Below, one piece after another: positions 9,462-17,442 of a DNA stretch of 49,343 bases (positions are counted from its first letter, which is position 1; each line of letters starts with the position of its first letter). The DNA is taken from positions 1-49,343 of the forward strand of contig JACPIY010000055.1 in NCBI GenBank assembly GCA_016187835.1. Reading direction: 5' to 3'. The translations under genes were made by a program, and so were the position numbers. Source of the stretch: Deltaproteobacteria bacterium (lineage in GTDB: Bacteria; Desulfobacterota_D; UBA1144; Nemesobacterales; CSP1-2). Under the pieces are notes generated by a model. The model did no database searches. It was not told where the DNA came from and saw only the letters and a list, made by a program, of their open reading frames with translations.

Positions 9462-10220
9462 ATGCACTGGGTTTCGGATCCTCAAATATGGATAGCGCTT
9501 ATTACGCTCACATCACTCGAAGTCGTTCTCGGAATTGATAATATCATTTTCATTTCTATACTAGCGGGCAAATTACCAGGTGATCAGCAGGGAAAAGCGC
9601 GAACTTTAGGTCTAGCTTTGGCAATGCTGGTTCGCTTAGGACTTCTGTTTTCGCTGACCTGGATTATGCGACTTACTCTACCTTTGTTTTCCGTGTTCGG
9701 CAACGAGATTTCAGGGCGGGACATCATTCTCATTGTCGGTGGTCTCTTCCTCTTAGCCAAAAGCACATATGAGATTCATGAAAAGCTTGAAGGAGAAGAA
9801 GGACATTCTTCCGCGGGAAATGCCATGCCTTCGTTTACTAGTGTAATCGTTCAAATACTTCTACTTGACATAATTTTCTCGCTCGACTCTGTTATCACAG
9901 CAATTGGGATGGCAAATGAGGTTTGGGTTATGATCACGGCTGTGGTTATTGCGGTTGCGTTCATGATGGTATCGGCAGGTCCAATCAGTGATTTCGTTCA
10001 CCAGCATCCAACCGTGAAGATGCTTGCGTTAAGTTTTCTTCTTCTCATCGGCGTGACATTGGTTGCCGAAGGACTGGATCAGCACATCCCCAAAGGATAT
10101 ATATACTTTGCTATGGCATTTTCAGTGTTTGTTGAGGTGCTAAACTTGAGGATACGCGGGCACAAGGTTGCTCCGATTAAACTGCGCGAACCTTACAGGG
10201 ATGAGGCTGGCAAAGGGTAG
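9462..10220 (+). CDS. TerC family integral membrane protein
   Basis: A 252-residue protein with about seven hydrophobic segments. TerC signatures are visible: EVVLGIDNIIFISI at about 20-33 and LLDIIFSLDSVITAIG at about 135-150, each with the acidic residues thought to bind metal inside the membrane. TerC proteins are implicated in manganese export and metal supply to exported enzymes, and were originally linked to tellurite resistance. Which metal this one handles is not shown by the sequence. An AAAGGAG site lies just before the ATG. It converges with rnpB; only 36 bases separate the stop from the RNA's 3' end. Confidence 0.9.
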   Translation: MHWVSDPQIWIALITLTSLEVVLGIDNIIFISILAGKLPGDQQGKARTLGLALAMLVRLGLLFSLTWIMRLTLPLFSVFGNEISGRDIILIVGGLFLLAKSTYEIHEKLEGEEGHSSAGNAMPSFTSVIVQILLLDIIFSLDSVITAIGMANEVWVMITAVVIAVAFMMVSAGPISDFVHQHPTVKMLALSFLLLIGVTLVAEGLDQHIPKGYIYFAMAFSVFVEVLNLRIRGHKVAPIKLREPYRDEAGKG

Positions 10221-10256
10221 TGTAAGCAGAAAAGAAGCGATAAAAATTAAAAAAAA

Positions 10257-10650
10257 GGCGAGTGAACCTGTAAGCCGAATTCCGTCTGGAGCAATCATTC
10301 ATCTAGGACATCCATTGCTGAACGTCTCTTACGACCTACCCGGAAGCTTCAAGCGGGCTACCTGCTCGTATCTTTATAGAAAAGAACGACCGCTTCCCTA
10401 TTTGGTCTTTCTCCGAGTGGGGTTTACCGTGCCGCAGGATGTCACCATCCAGCGCGGTAGTCTCTTACACTACCTTTTCACCCTTGCCTGATTTTTCCAA
10501 GATTGGTAAGCTCAGGCGGTATGTTTTCTGTGGCACTTTCCGTTGCCTCACGACACCTGGATGTTACCCAGCACTCTGCCCTCTGGAGTTCGGACTTTCC
10601 TCTTGCTTTTCCATGAGGAAAAACAAGCGATTGCTCAGTCCACTCGCCTC
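10257..10650 (-). ncRNA. rnpB: RNase P RNA, bacterial type A
   Basis: On the minus strand the RNA begins GAGGCGAGTGGACTGAGC and ends with a sequence pairing to it (TTCACTCGCC), forming helix P1. The universally conserved GAGGAAAGTCCGAACTCC, CAGAGTGCTGG, GGTAACATCC, GCCACAGAAA and the terminal GAATTCGGCTTACAG are all present in the right order. The roughly 394-base length fits type A. The 3' P1 strand is followed directly by seven T residues (10250-10256), so P1 plus the T-run probably doubles as the terminator. The 5' end lies within a few bases of the RNase HI stop codon, suggesting processing from a shared transcript. Short frames on the opposite strand here are not genes. Confidence 0.97.
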
Positions 10651-10655
10651 TTCAT

Positions 10656-11117
10656 TTAAGGATATTCGTCAATGGCTTGATTTGCAAGCTTATCTGCTTC
10701 CCGGTTAAGTTCTCTTGGTATGTGCTCGACTTCTACTTGACTGAAGCCTTTTATTAGTTCTCTGGCTTTTTTATGTAGGGTTGCGATCTTGGGATTATTA
10801 ACACGCCATATGCCATTTATTTGATTGGCTAGAAGGAGCGAGTCCGTATAAATTTTAAGATGACTTTTTTTAAGTTCTTTGGCGGAATTGAGGCCGGTTA
10901 TTAATGCTTCATATTCGGCTTGATTGTTTGTAAGTATGCCGAGAGATCTTTTTATTTTGTGGACATTACCTACTTTGTCTTTTATTAAAACCCCCAGTCC
11001 TGAATTGCCTGGATTGCCTCTTGAAGCACCATCAATGTAAATCTCAACAGTTGCTTTATCAATTTTACTCAAAGGTAAGCTAGGCTGTTTGAAGTTCTTC
11101 ACTGATTGTTTCTTCAC
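10656..11117 (-). CDS. Ribonuclease HI family protein
   Basis: A 153-codon RNase H-fold protein. The four acidic active-site residues are visible: Asp in IYIDGASRGNPG, Glu in NNQAEYEALI, Asp in IYTDSLLL and Asp in NREADKLANQA. It lacks the E. coli basic protrusion and belongs to the shorter rnhA-like/RVT_3 group. It cleaves RNA in RNA-DNA hybrids. The frame opens with GTG at 11117, which would overlap the upstream zinc-ribbon gene by 38 bases; a GTG at 11102 or TTG at 11072 are alternatives and none has a clear ribosome site, so the start is uncertain. The stop is about six bases before rnpB. Confidence 0.9.
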   Translation of the reverse strand: MKKQSVKNFKQPSLPLSKIDKATVEIYIDGASRGNPGNSGLGVLIKDKVGNVHKIKRSLGILTNNQAEYEALITGLNSAKELKKSHLKIYTDSLLLANQINGIWRVNNPKIATLHKKARELIKGFSQVEVEHIPRELNREADKLANQAIDEYP

Positions 11118-11808
11118 AGTACAAAATTCTATGACAATTTGGGCATTGAATCATTCTGGAAAGGGTTAGAACTTCATTAAAAAGCTGTGGAGGAATATTC
11201 ATGTTACAACCCGTACAAACTTCATCTCTCACTGGAGCAAGGGCGACGCCATTTCTCCTTCTGATTCTCTCGTACATAGAAAGTATATCATGGCTTAGGA
11301 GTGAAGCTACTTTTTGCTTTTCTCCCCGCTTGACTTCATAGGCGTCCTTTAATTCGTTTATCTTTGGAGTGTAGTCGCTTATTATTCTTTCATATTCCTG
11401 CTCTTTCTGAGCAAGATCCAGCTCCTTTTCTTTAACCAGTGTTTCTAATTTCTCAACTTCTTCCATCTCTTTCAAAATCTGTTCTTCAAGTTCTAAGTTT
11501 GCTCTTTTAGTTTCGCCAATTTCTTTTTGAAGTGCTTCGTACTCTTTGTAGGTTTTGATTTCGAAAAGCCTTTGCTCAGCTTTCTTTATAGTATCCTGAT
11601 TCTGAGTAAGTTTTAGTTCGATTTTCTCCTTCCTTTTTATAACTTGTTCCAAACTTCCCTTTGCATTTGAAATGGATTCTTTAACTTTTTCTAGTTCTTC
11701 TCTACAACGCGATATTTCTCGTGGGTATCTTTCGAGAGTCTCTTTCAACTCCCTCAGCTCTAAATCAAGATGCTGGAGCGATTCGAGAGCTGTAATTTGG
11801 TCTCTCAT
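11080..11808 (-). CDS. Coiled-coil protein with C4 zinc ribbon (DUF164 family)
   Basis: The start is placed at the ATG at 11808 (MRDQITALESLQ), because GAAGGAGG lies five bases before it. A longer reading from 11826 would encode that Shine-Dalgarno as KKEEK. The 242-residue protein is mostly a long charged coiled coil (about 10-175) followed by a zinc ribbon, CTGCN...CPNCHRILYCEE, with the CxxC-CxxC ligands of family PF02591. The family's function is not established; a nucleic-acid or protein scaffold role is an inference. It is followed by RNase HI and rnpB, an order I recall from several bacterial groups where DUF164 genes sit beside RNase H and rnpB. Confidence 0.9.
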   Translation of the reverse strand: MRDQITALESLQHLDLELRELKETLERYPREISRCREELEKVKESISNAKGSLEQVIKRKEKIELKLTQNQDTIKKAEQRLFEIKTYKEYEALQKEIGETKRANLELEEQILKEMEEVEKLETLVKEKELDLAQKEQEYERIISDYTPKINELKDAYEVKRGEKQKVASLLSHDILSMYERIRRRNGVALAPVRDEVCTGCNMNIPPQLFNEVLTLSRMIQCPNCHRILYCEETISEELQTA

Positions 11809-11946
11809 TTTTTCCTCCTTCTTCATTTTTAAATATATTAGATTTAGGGTTTATTAATTCTATAAAGCAGGAGTAGAATGACGGCTGTGAGTTTAAGTTA
11901 TCTGATGGATAGTTGTTTTTTTCCATCTGTGAAGTCTGAATTTGCG

Positions 11947-12020
11947 TGGGCCCACCCGGACTTGAACCAGGGACCAACGGATTATGAGTCCGCCGCTCTA
12001 ACCAACTGAGCTATGGGCCC
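11947..12020 (-). tRNA. tRNA with CAU anticodon (Met elongator or Ile2)
   Basis: A 74-base cloverleaf on the minus strand. The acceptor GGGCCCA pairs with TGGGCCC, D-arm TAGCTCAGTTGGTTAGAGC, anticodon stem GCGGA/TCCGT around loop CTCATAA giving CAU, and T-arm with GGTTCAAGTCC. The 3' CCA is not encoded. CAU tRNAs are either elongator Met or the Ile2 type, whose C34 is changed to lysidine by TilS; the acceptor stem is compatible with Ile2, but sequence inspection alone does not decide. Initiator Met is unlikely, because the anticodon stem lacks the three consecutive G-C pairs. Confidence 0.93.
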
Positions 12021-12134
12021 AATGCTGTTATTTCCCAAACTATTTAGTTTAGATAAGTAGCTTAGGTTTGTCAAATTTTCTCACTGCCTAAGACTATGAA
12101 AAAAAATAACCTGTATTACCCGAATTTAAAGAAA

Positions 12135-12162
12135 GTAGAGGCGGTTTGCAAATCACCTCTAC
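12135..12162. repeat. GTAGAG-family palindrome, copy 3
   Basis: A 28-base palindrome starting GTAGAGGCGG and ending CACCTCTAC, centred on TTTGCAAA. Pairing is complete except for two positions that can form G-U pairs in RNA. It lies between the tRNA and birA. Nothing else recognisable is seen in the 12021-12280 spacer. Confidence 0.8.
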
Positions 12163-12280
12163 AACAGCATTTAGAACCAATTTGTTGAATTCAAATAAAC
12201 TACTTAAACTTTATTGAGAATTATGAATATCAAGTTTCGCTTACTAGACAAAATAAGATTTTTGAGAGGAGTTCGTTTCA

Positions 12281-13075
12281 ATGAAAACATTCACAAGCGA
12301 ATCAATAAAAAAACTTCTTAAGAAAGAAACAATGGAGAAAACAATATACCTATTTGAAGAAGTTGGCTCTACAAATGACGTTGCATTTGAACTTGCAAGA
12401 AACGGCGTATCTGATGGGACTATAGTGATCGCCGATTCTCAAACCAAGGGCAGAGGAAGGCTTCAAAGAAAATGGATTTCTCCTTCGGGCTTAAACCTGT
12501 ATATTTCGGTGATTTTCCGTCCTACAATTCAGATAAAAGATACTCCTCTTTTCACTCTTATAACTTCCATCGCTTTAGCAGAAACGATAAAGAACAATGG
12601 AGCAGAGCCGTCTATAAGATGGCCTAACGACATACTTATAGACAGGAAAAAGGCTGCAGGCGTCTTAACGGAGATGCAGCCCAGAGGAGAGAGGGTTGAC
12701 TTTGTCGTCGTGGGAATAGGCGTAAATCTGAATATGACGAGAGAGATAATGGAAAGAGAGATGGAAGAAATCGCAGAGACCGCAACTTCCATCAGGGAAG
12801 CAACAGGCTATGAAATTGACAGATCAAAGTTCACGGCGGAATTGATTAATGAACTTCAGATATGGTATCAAAAATTTCAGAAGGAAGGAAGGAACAGGAT
12901 CATTCAAGAATGGACGGAAAGGTGGGGAGCGATTAACCGTAGGGTACAGGTCAAGTTTGATGAAAATGCGGTTGAAGGAATTGCCTCAGGAATAGATGAG
13001 AATGGATACTTGGTTCTCAAAAAGGATGATGGAACGTACGAGACCATAGTGGCAGGAGATGTAATTCTTCTTTAA
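12281..13075 (+). CDS. birA: Biotin--[acetyl-CoA-carboxylase] ligase
   Basis: A 264-residue biotin protein ligase without the N-terminal DNA-binding domain found in E. coli BirA, so it is an enzyme and not a repressor. STNDVA begins the catalytic core, KGRGRLQRKW (about 57-66) is the biotinoyl-AMP loop (GRGRxxR), and RWPNDI followed by KKAAGVLTE gives the catalytic Lys and substrate contacts. A C-terminal SH3-like domain follows from about 215. It attaches biotin to the carboxyl carrier protein of acetyl-CoA carboxylase. An AGAGGAG site precedes the ATG. A short coiled-coil gene follows 80 bases downstream. Confidence 0.95.
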   Translation: MKTFTSESIKKLLKKETMEKTIYLFEEVGSTNDVAFELARNGVSDGTIVIADSQTKGRGRLQRKWISPSGLNLYISVIFRPTIQIKDTPLFTLITSIALAETIKNNGAEPSIRWPNDILIDRKKAAGVLTEMQPRGERVDFVVVGIGVNLNMTREIMEREMEEIAETATSIREATGYEIDRSKFTAELINELQIWYQKFQKEGRNRIIQEWTERWGAINRRVQVKFDENAVEGIASGIDENGYLVLKKDDGTYETIVAGDVILL

Positions 13076-13155
13076 TCGTTTGCTACACGCTATTATAATA
13101 CTACTTATGCTTACAGGTAAGCCCCAGCTGAATTAGCAAATTTAGGAGGGAGAGG

Positions 13156-13341
13156 ATGAACAACGATGAGAAAATCAAAGAGCTTCAGGTAAAACTAGAG
13201 GAGATAAGAAAAGCCAAAAAAGAAGTAGAGGACTCTTTCTCGCATGTGCCTGATGTCAGAAGACGGATTCTATTGAACCTTCCGGCCCAGGAGAGGTTTC
13301 TCATTGAATTGATAAAGGAGAAACATAATGAAGGGCAGTGA
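13156..13341 (+). CDS. Small charged coiled-coil protein, unknown
   Basis: A 61-residue frame with a strong ribosome site (AGGAGG, about six bases before ATG) supports a real gene. The sequence starts as a helical coiled coil rich in Lys and Glu (KIKELQVKLEEIRKAKKE), then a HVPDVRRRI stretch and a second helix. No family recognised, no membrane segment and no cysteines. It follows birA in the same direction and may be co-transcribed with it. Immediately after its stop begins a non-coding repeat element. Confidence 0.6.
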   Translation: MNNDEKIKELQVKLEEIRKAKKEVEDSFSHVPDVRRRILLNLPAQERFLIELIKEKHNEGQ

Positions 13342-13346
13342 GTTAA

Positions 13347-13686
13347 GATGTAATAATCAAGATTTATTCTGTCGGAAAATGTCAGCACGATTTTCACCCT
13401 CTGTCAAAACTCTCAAGACTGTCACTCCTAGCGCTTAGATACCTCATAGCCAGTACTTAGCAAAGCCAAGTAATAAAGTCCGGGAAGCAATCTAAGAAAA
13501 GGTGTCATTCCGAACGTACGTGAGGAATCTTCTTAGTTTTCAGGATTTCTCGAAGGCTAGGATTTCTCCCTGCGGTCGAAATGACAGGCGGAACTGTCGA
13601 ATGACAGTTAGTTACTTGATGAGAATTACTAAACTAGGTGAGACTTAGCTCCACATTCTCTGCTTGGTCAAATTTAGATTTTTACA
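13347..13686. repeat. Dispersed element, copy 1 (left bracket)
   Basis: The first roughly 75 and last roughly 85 bases match the element at 15981-16472 in the same orientation. Shared landmarks are TTTATTCTGTCGG, AATGTCAGCACGATTTT and ACCCTCTGTC on the left, and GACAGTTA, GAATTACTAAACT and GGTCAAATTTAGATTTTTAC on the right. The middle differs and carries a shorter word-repeat block (GTCATTCCGAACG, GGATTTCTCCCTGCGG, CGAAATGACA). There is no open frame. It fills most of the 387-base spacer after the small gene at 13156. Confidence 0.75.
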
Positions 13687-13728
13687 GTTAAAAGTTTTTT
13701 GGGTTTTCCACTTTTTTAACTCTTTACT

Positions 13729-14070
13729 CTAAGCGCCTAACTCTTTAATTACGATACTCGTCATCTCTTCACGAATATTGCACATAAGCTCCGTCCATTC
13801 ACGAATTAGAGAAAGGTCATTTGTTGGAAGTTTTTTTTTGATTAGAAGCCCCGACCCCGTAGGTTCTACCTGGCAGTCCTTATATTTTTTCTCAATAATA
13901 GCTCCAAACCTGTAAAGTATACGAATAGCCTCAAGTTCTTTTCCCTCAAATCTTGAAACTAAAATCACCTCTTGATCGAATCCTTCAAAGACTACATTCC
14001 AAAGGCCAGCGTTTGAATCCAACCCAAATGATAATTTTATAAAATCCACCTCTTTGTTAGGTTGTTTCAT
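13729..14070 (-). CDS. Hypothetical protein, 113 residues
   Basis: Not recognised. A soluble, charged protein with no signal peptide or membrane segment. It has alternating short beta-like segments (LWNVVFEGF, EVILVSRFEG, GSGLLIKKK) and a helical C-terminus (IREWTELMCNIREEMTSIVIKELG). It is last of three minus-strand genes, starting 30 bases after the TPR gene's stop, so co-transcription is likely. The ribosome site is weak. It lies inside the block bracketed by the dispersed element. Confidence 0.6.
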   Translation of the reverse strand: MKQPNKEVDFIKLSFGLDSNAGLWNVVFEGFDQEVILVSRFEGKELEAIRILYRFGAIIEKKYKDCQVEPTGSGLLIKKKLPTNDLSLIREWTELMCNIREEMTSIVIKELGA

Positions 14071-14100
14071 TTGGTTTGATGTAAAATCTTCAGCTCTGTG

Positions 14101-15150
14101 CTACTTACCATTGAGCTTAACCATGCTTTCTCTTGCACTTGCAATGTAACCTGAGTATCTTTCCCGCCCTTTTGCAAGATTAATAAAAGTTTCATAATTA
14201 GCTACTGCGTCTTTCGTACTTTTCGTGCTCTCAAATGCGCGTGCAAGGTAGTAATAAGCGTCGGGATAATTTGGGTTGAGAGAGATAGCTTTCTTCAGTT
14301 TAGTTATAGATTCATCATGCTTATTCATATAAAAAAGGGCAATTCCAAGATCCGTATATGCAGAGGGATAGTTTGGATCTAGCTCAATCGCTTTTTGGTA
14401 TTCTGACACTGCTTTCCCAAGGTATCCCCGTGTTCTGAGCGCTGTTCCCAGATAATTGTGTGTTTGAGGGGAGTCCGGCGCGATTTCAACTGCTTTCTCG
14501 AATTGGCTGATCGCCCTTGCGTAGTCACCTTTTTTATAAAAGTATGATTTTCCCAAATCGAGATAGGCTATAGCCAATTTCGGGTTTAACTCAATCGCTT
14601 TTTTGATAAGCGGACTTTCCGTGTTCCTACCAGTAGCAGCCCAGAGTATATAATGACTTTCTGCGTCATTTGGATCCTTCTCTAATACGCGCTTTGCCGC
14701 GGACTCAGCTTCTTTTAATCTCCTCAAATGGAGATAACTTAAAGCCAATGCACGCTGGCACTCCTTTGAATCCGCACCGAGTTTTAAAGCTTTTGTCACG
14801 TTTTTATAAGAATTATTGTATAAGTCCTCGTAGTCTTCTCTTTCTTCTAAATTAAAATGCCCTAATAGCGAATACACTTCTCCAAGACCGGCGTAAGCGG
14901 GTGCAAAGTTTGGATTGAGCTCAACAGCTTTATTGTAGTTGTCTATTGCTTTTTGAAATCCTTTGGGTGTAAAGAGGAGATATGCGGCTCTTCCCTTATT
15001 GTAATACTCCATCTCTTTAGAGTCTTTCGCCTGATTATTATCTTCTTCCTTTTTCTTGGATTTTTCCTTTGAGTTTGCCGTGCCTTCAAATCCTAAAACA
15101 GATATTAAAAGAAATCCAACAACTAACAAACTAAAAAATCTTTTTGTCAT
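14101..15150 (-). CDS. Secreted tetratricopeptide-repeat protein
   Basis: A 349-residue protein with an N-terminal signal sequence (KRFFSLLVVGFLLISVLGFEGTANS), a Lys/Glu-rich linker, then about eight TPR units from about 45 to 340. Repeating signatures such as NPNFAPAYAGLGEVY, DPNDAESHYILWAA, APDSPQTHNYLGTAL and DPNYPSAYTDLGIALF show regular 34-residue spacing. It lacks a lipobox Cys, so it is probably periplasmic. TPR arrays bind partner proteins; the partner is unknown. The AGGAGGAGG site before ATG is strong. It lies between an outer-membrane-type lipoprotein gene and a short unknown gene on the same strand. Confidence 0.88.
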   Translation of the reverse strand: MTKRFFSLLVVGFLLISVLGFEGTANSKEKSKKKEEDNNQAKDSKEMEYYNKGRAAYLLFTPKGFQKAIDNYNKAVELNPNFAPAYAGLGEVYSLLGHFNLEEREDYEDLYNNSYKNVTKALKLGADSKECQRALALSYLHLRRLKEAESAAKRVLEKDPNDAESHYILWAATGRNTESPLIKKAIELNPKLAIAYLDLGKSYFYKKGDYARAISQFEKAVEIAPDSPQTHNYLGTALRTRGYLGKAVSEYQKAIELDPNYPSAYTDLGIALFYMNKHDESITKLKKAISLNPNYPDAYYYLARAFESTKSTKDAVANYETFINLAKGRERYSGYIASARESMVKLNGK

Positions 15151-15202
15151 TTTTATACCTCCTCCTCTATTAATTTCTGCATAAATTTATTTATCTTCAC
15201 TA

Positions 15203-15733
15203 TCAATAATTTTCGGAAACGAATTTTACTATCTCTTCGGCCACACCTTTATATATGCCTGACTTAGTAAATCCGAGAGAGCTGAACCCGTTTACCTCCC
15301 CCGTTACAACCTCCTTACCCGTCTCTTTTTCTACAATCGCAAGCTGGACGGTTAGCGAAGCTTCTCCAAATTTTATAGCTCCACCCTCAAATTTAATATT
15401 TTTCCCGGATTGATATTCCGTTACCTCGCCCAGAAGAACAAGAGTGCTTTCACCGGGTATGTCTTTTAGCGGTCCTCGTCCTATTTTTCGAAATCCAGTA
15501 TTTTCAGAAGCCAGAAGGCTTGCGGTTTCATCGGGAATTTGAGTTAGTGCATCTTTCGGAAGATAAGGGATTTTGGTTTCAAAATCTGAAATCTCAAGCC
15601 CCGCGTAATTATTCAGTTTTACCTGTGGTTCATTGAAATAAGAAGAGGTCTTTACACTTCCACATCCTGAAATTAGTAATTCGAGTAAACAAATGACAAG
15701 CGGAAAAGAGATAAAAAACCGCATTTTGTTCAT
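15203..15733 (-). CDS. Lipoprotein of unknown function
   Basis: A 176-residue protein with a type II signal peptide: hydrophobic FISFPLVICLLELL then LISGC, the lipobox whose Cys would be lipidated. The mature part has NNYAGLEISDF and GGAIKFGEASLTVQLAIVEKETGKEVV, which resembles DUF4410-type lipoproteins of two-layer alpha/beta fold. That resemblance is from memory and only suggestive. AGGAGGG precedes the first ATG at a workable distance, while the ATG three codons later is too far, so 15733 is chosen. It is the first gene of the minus-strand trio with the TPR protein. Confidence 0.82.
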   Translation of the reverse strand: MNKMRFFISFPLVICLLELLISGCGSVKTSSYFNEPQVKLNNYAGLEISDFETKIPYLPKDALTQIPDETASLLASENTGFRKIGRGPLKDIPGESTLVLLGEVTEYQSGKNIKFEGGAIKFGEASLTVQLAIVEKETGKEVVTGEVNGFSSLGFTKSGIYKGVAEEIVKFVSENY

Positions 15734-15980
15734 TTCGAGATTTCCCTCCTCAGGAGTTTATACAAGGTTATCCTGCAATCAAGTGAATAAATAATATGTG
15801 GATAATTTAGGATTTACAAGAATTGCCAAAAATAACATTAGTAAAACATGCTACAGCATACACAACAATAACAATTCTTCTTGATGGGAGGAAATGAAAA
15901 ACAATCCGACTAATATTCCTAAGCGATAATTGAACTTACTAAGAACAATCAAAATAAGAGCTTTATTCAAGGTTTCCATG

Positions 15981-16472
15981 GATGTTAATAGTCAGGGTTT
16001 ATTCTGTCGGACAATGTCAGCACGATTTTTACCCTCTGTCGAAATTCTCAAGGTTGTCACTCTGAGCACATTCGTGGAGCCTGCACTGAGAGAATCGAAG
16101 TGCTCAGTGTAAACTCCGCAAAGAGTCCAGTATTTTTTTTCAGATTCTTCGCTTCGGACTGACAATGAAGATTGTGCCGCTTTGACTTTTCTTTATCTGT
16201 CATTTCGACCAGAGGGAGAAATCTTTACAGCGTTCAAGATTCCTCACTGCTCCTTCGACTCCGCTCAGGACAGGGTTCGGAATGGCAAATGAGACTCATT
16301 TCCGAAGGGAGAAATCTTTGCCTCCGAGAAATACTTGAACGTAACAAGATTCCTCGCGGAGTTTATCCTGAGGATAGCGAAGGATTCAGCATGACAGTTA
16401 CTTGATAGGAATTACTAAACTGGGTGAAACTTACTTCCACATTGTCTGTTTGGTCAAATTTAGATTTTTACA
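15981..16472. repeat. Dispersed element, copy 2 (right bracket)
   Basis: Same flanks and orientation as the element at 13347, but about 150 bases longer. The interior is a mosaic of word repeats: GTCATTTCGACCAGAGGG, GGGAGAAATC twice, AAGATTCCTC twice, and CTTCGACTCCGCTCAGGACA. The remainder of the 15734-16830 spacer holds unremarkable AT-rich sequence at 15734-15980, then a GTAGAGGCAAGCC half-word at 16525 and the pilin control region. Short frames across it are not genes. Confidence 0.75.
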
Positions 16473-16595
16473 CAAAATAATGCCTAATCATTTCTGATAA
16501 TTAAAAAGAGACTAGATAATATTTGTAGAGGCAAGCCGCACCGTGCTCATAAAAAATGAAAATTCTGTGAATGTAAAATAAAAAACTCACAAAAG

Positions 16596-16664
16596 TGACA
16601 AAAAATGGCAAAATAGGACATATTTTACAATTTTTGTCTCAAAATCGGCAAATTGACAAAAAAG
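16596..16664 (+). promoter_or_regulatory. Putative activator boxes upstream of pilin 1
   Basis: Three related sites lie 107-175 bases before the -24 element: TGACAAAAAATGGC (16596), the inverted TTTTTGTC (16631-16638) and TTGACAAAAAAG (16653). A GACAAAAAATGTC box also lies upstream of the second pilin promoter (17777). Position and recurrence suit enhancer sites for a sigma-54 activator such as PilR; the assignment is an inference. Confidence 0.45.
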
Positions 16665-16770
16665 GGTATCGCATAAACAGTCAATGGCGAATTTATAAAG
16701 TCACTCCAACCATAAAAATCTCTTGGTTTTTCAATGAGTTGTATTATCATATTAACGAGCAAGTCCTGTT

Positions 16771-16786
16771 TGGCACAGGTCTTGCA
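16771..16786 (+). promoter_or_regulatory. Sigma-54 promoter of pilin 1
   Basis: TGGCAC, five bases, then TTGCA: an exact match to the -24/-12 consensus (TGGCAC-N5-TTGCW). It lies 45 bases before the pilin ATG, giving a predicted start of transcription near 16797 and a leader of about 34 bases containing AGGAGG. Confidence 0.85.
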
Positions 16787-16830
16787 CTTAAAAATACATA
16801 AATAAAAAATTTTTACAGGAGGTAGTCGAG

Positions 16831-17415
16831 ATGTTAAAGTCAATTAAAAGTAAAAAAGGCGAGAAGGGTTTCACCCTAATCGAGCTTTTGGTGGTCGCAG
16901 CAATTATCGGTATTTTGCTTGCGATCGCTATTCCGAACCTTATTAAGGCAAGGATGTCCGCGAACGAGGCGAACGCGAGAAAGGCAATGCAGACCCTTAG
17001 GGATGCAGAAGGCGAATATTTTGAGCAGGACCTGGATGATAATGGAAACAGGGACTACATTGACGTTATAGGTGCTTTTGCTACAGTGCCCTCTTTACGT
17101 GATCCTCAAGGTACCGGTCTGGAAGAGGATGCTCTAGTAGACAGCAGCTTCGAGGGTGCCAGCGATACTGGTGGTACCGACTGTAGCGATCCGAAGGCAG
17201 GTTACTGCATAACATTTGATGCTGCCGTTGTAGCGAATGCTAATGGTCTGTTTGATGACTTCGGCTGGCAGACTTCTATGACCAGTCAAAACAAAGTTGG
17301 AAGAAGAGATTTTTCGGTCTATGGAGACGGAGTTATAAGATGTGTTGTTAGCACATCAGCAACAAGTGCCCCAGGAACATTTGAAGCCGATCGTACTTCC
17401 CCAGGTTGTGATTAA
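16831..17415 (+). CDS. pilA: Type IV pilin-like protein 1
   Basis: A 194-residue prepilin. The short basic leader ends KGEKG, followed by FTLIELLVVAAIIGILLAIA: a class III prepilin peptidase site with Glu at +5 and a hydrophobic assembly helix. The globular head has four cysteines in two pairs (DCSDPKAGYC and RCVVS...PGCD), suggesting disulfides. AGGAGG precedes the ATG. It has its own sigma-54 promoter and a terminator, and so is monocistronic. The second pilin at 17955 shares the helix, the PKAGYC segment and a GRRDFSVYGDGVIRC-like ending, implying duplication. It could be the major pilin or a pseudopilin; length and promoter favour a pilin. Confidence 0.92.
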   Translation: MLKSIKSKKGEKGFTLIELLVVAAIIGILLAIAIPNLIKARMSANEANARKAMQTLRDAEGEYFEQDLDDNGNRDYIDVIGAFATVPSLRDPQGTGLEEDALVDSSFEGASDTGGTDCSDPKAGYCITFDAAVVANANGLFDDFGWQTSMTSQNKVGRRDFSVYGDGVIRCVVSTSATSAPGTFEADRTSPGCD

Positions 17416-17442
17416 TATCTCAAAAAGAAGACTGAAAAACAT

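Noticed and set aside
10546-10562. TGGCAC ... TTGC resembling a sigma-54 promoter
   Set aside because: The spacing is six rather than five bases and it falls inside the RNase P RNA core (the conserved GCCACAGAAA region).
10168-10708. Two plus-strand frames of 107 and 89 codons
   Set aside because: They lie across rnpB on the opposite strand; the RNA's conserved motifs explain the sequence.
11809-11826. Longer start for the zinc-ribbon gene (MKKEEK)
   Set aside because: Those codons are the Shine-Dalgarno sequence GAAGGAGG of the ATG at 11808.
16172-16405. Plus-strand frame of 77 codons
   Set aside because: It is translated word repeat inside the dispersed element.
13347-16472. Composite transposon
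   Set aside because: The flanking elements contain no transposase and no clear terminal inverted repeats, so only a direct-repeat bracket is claimed.
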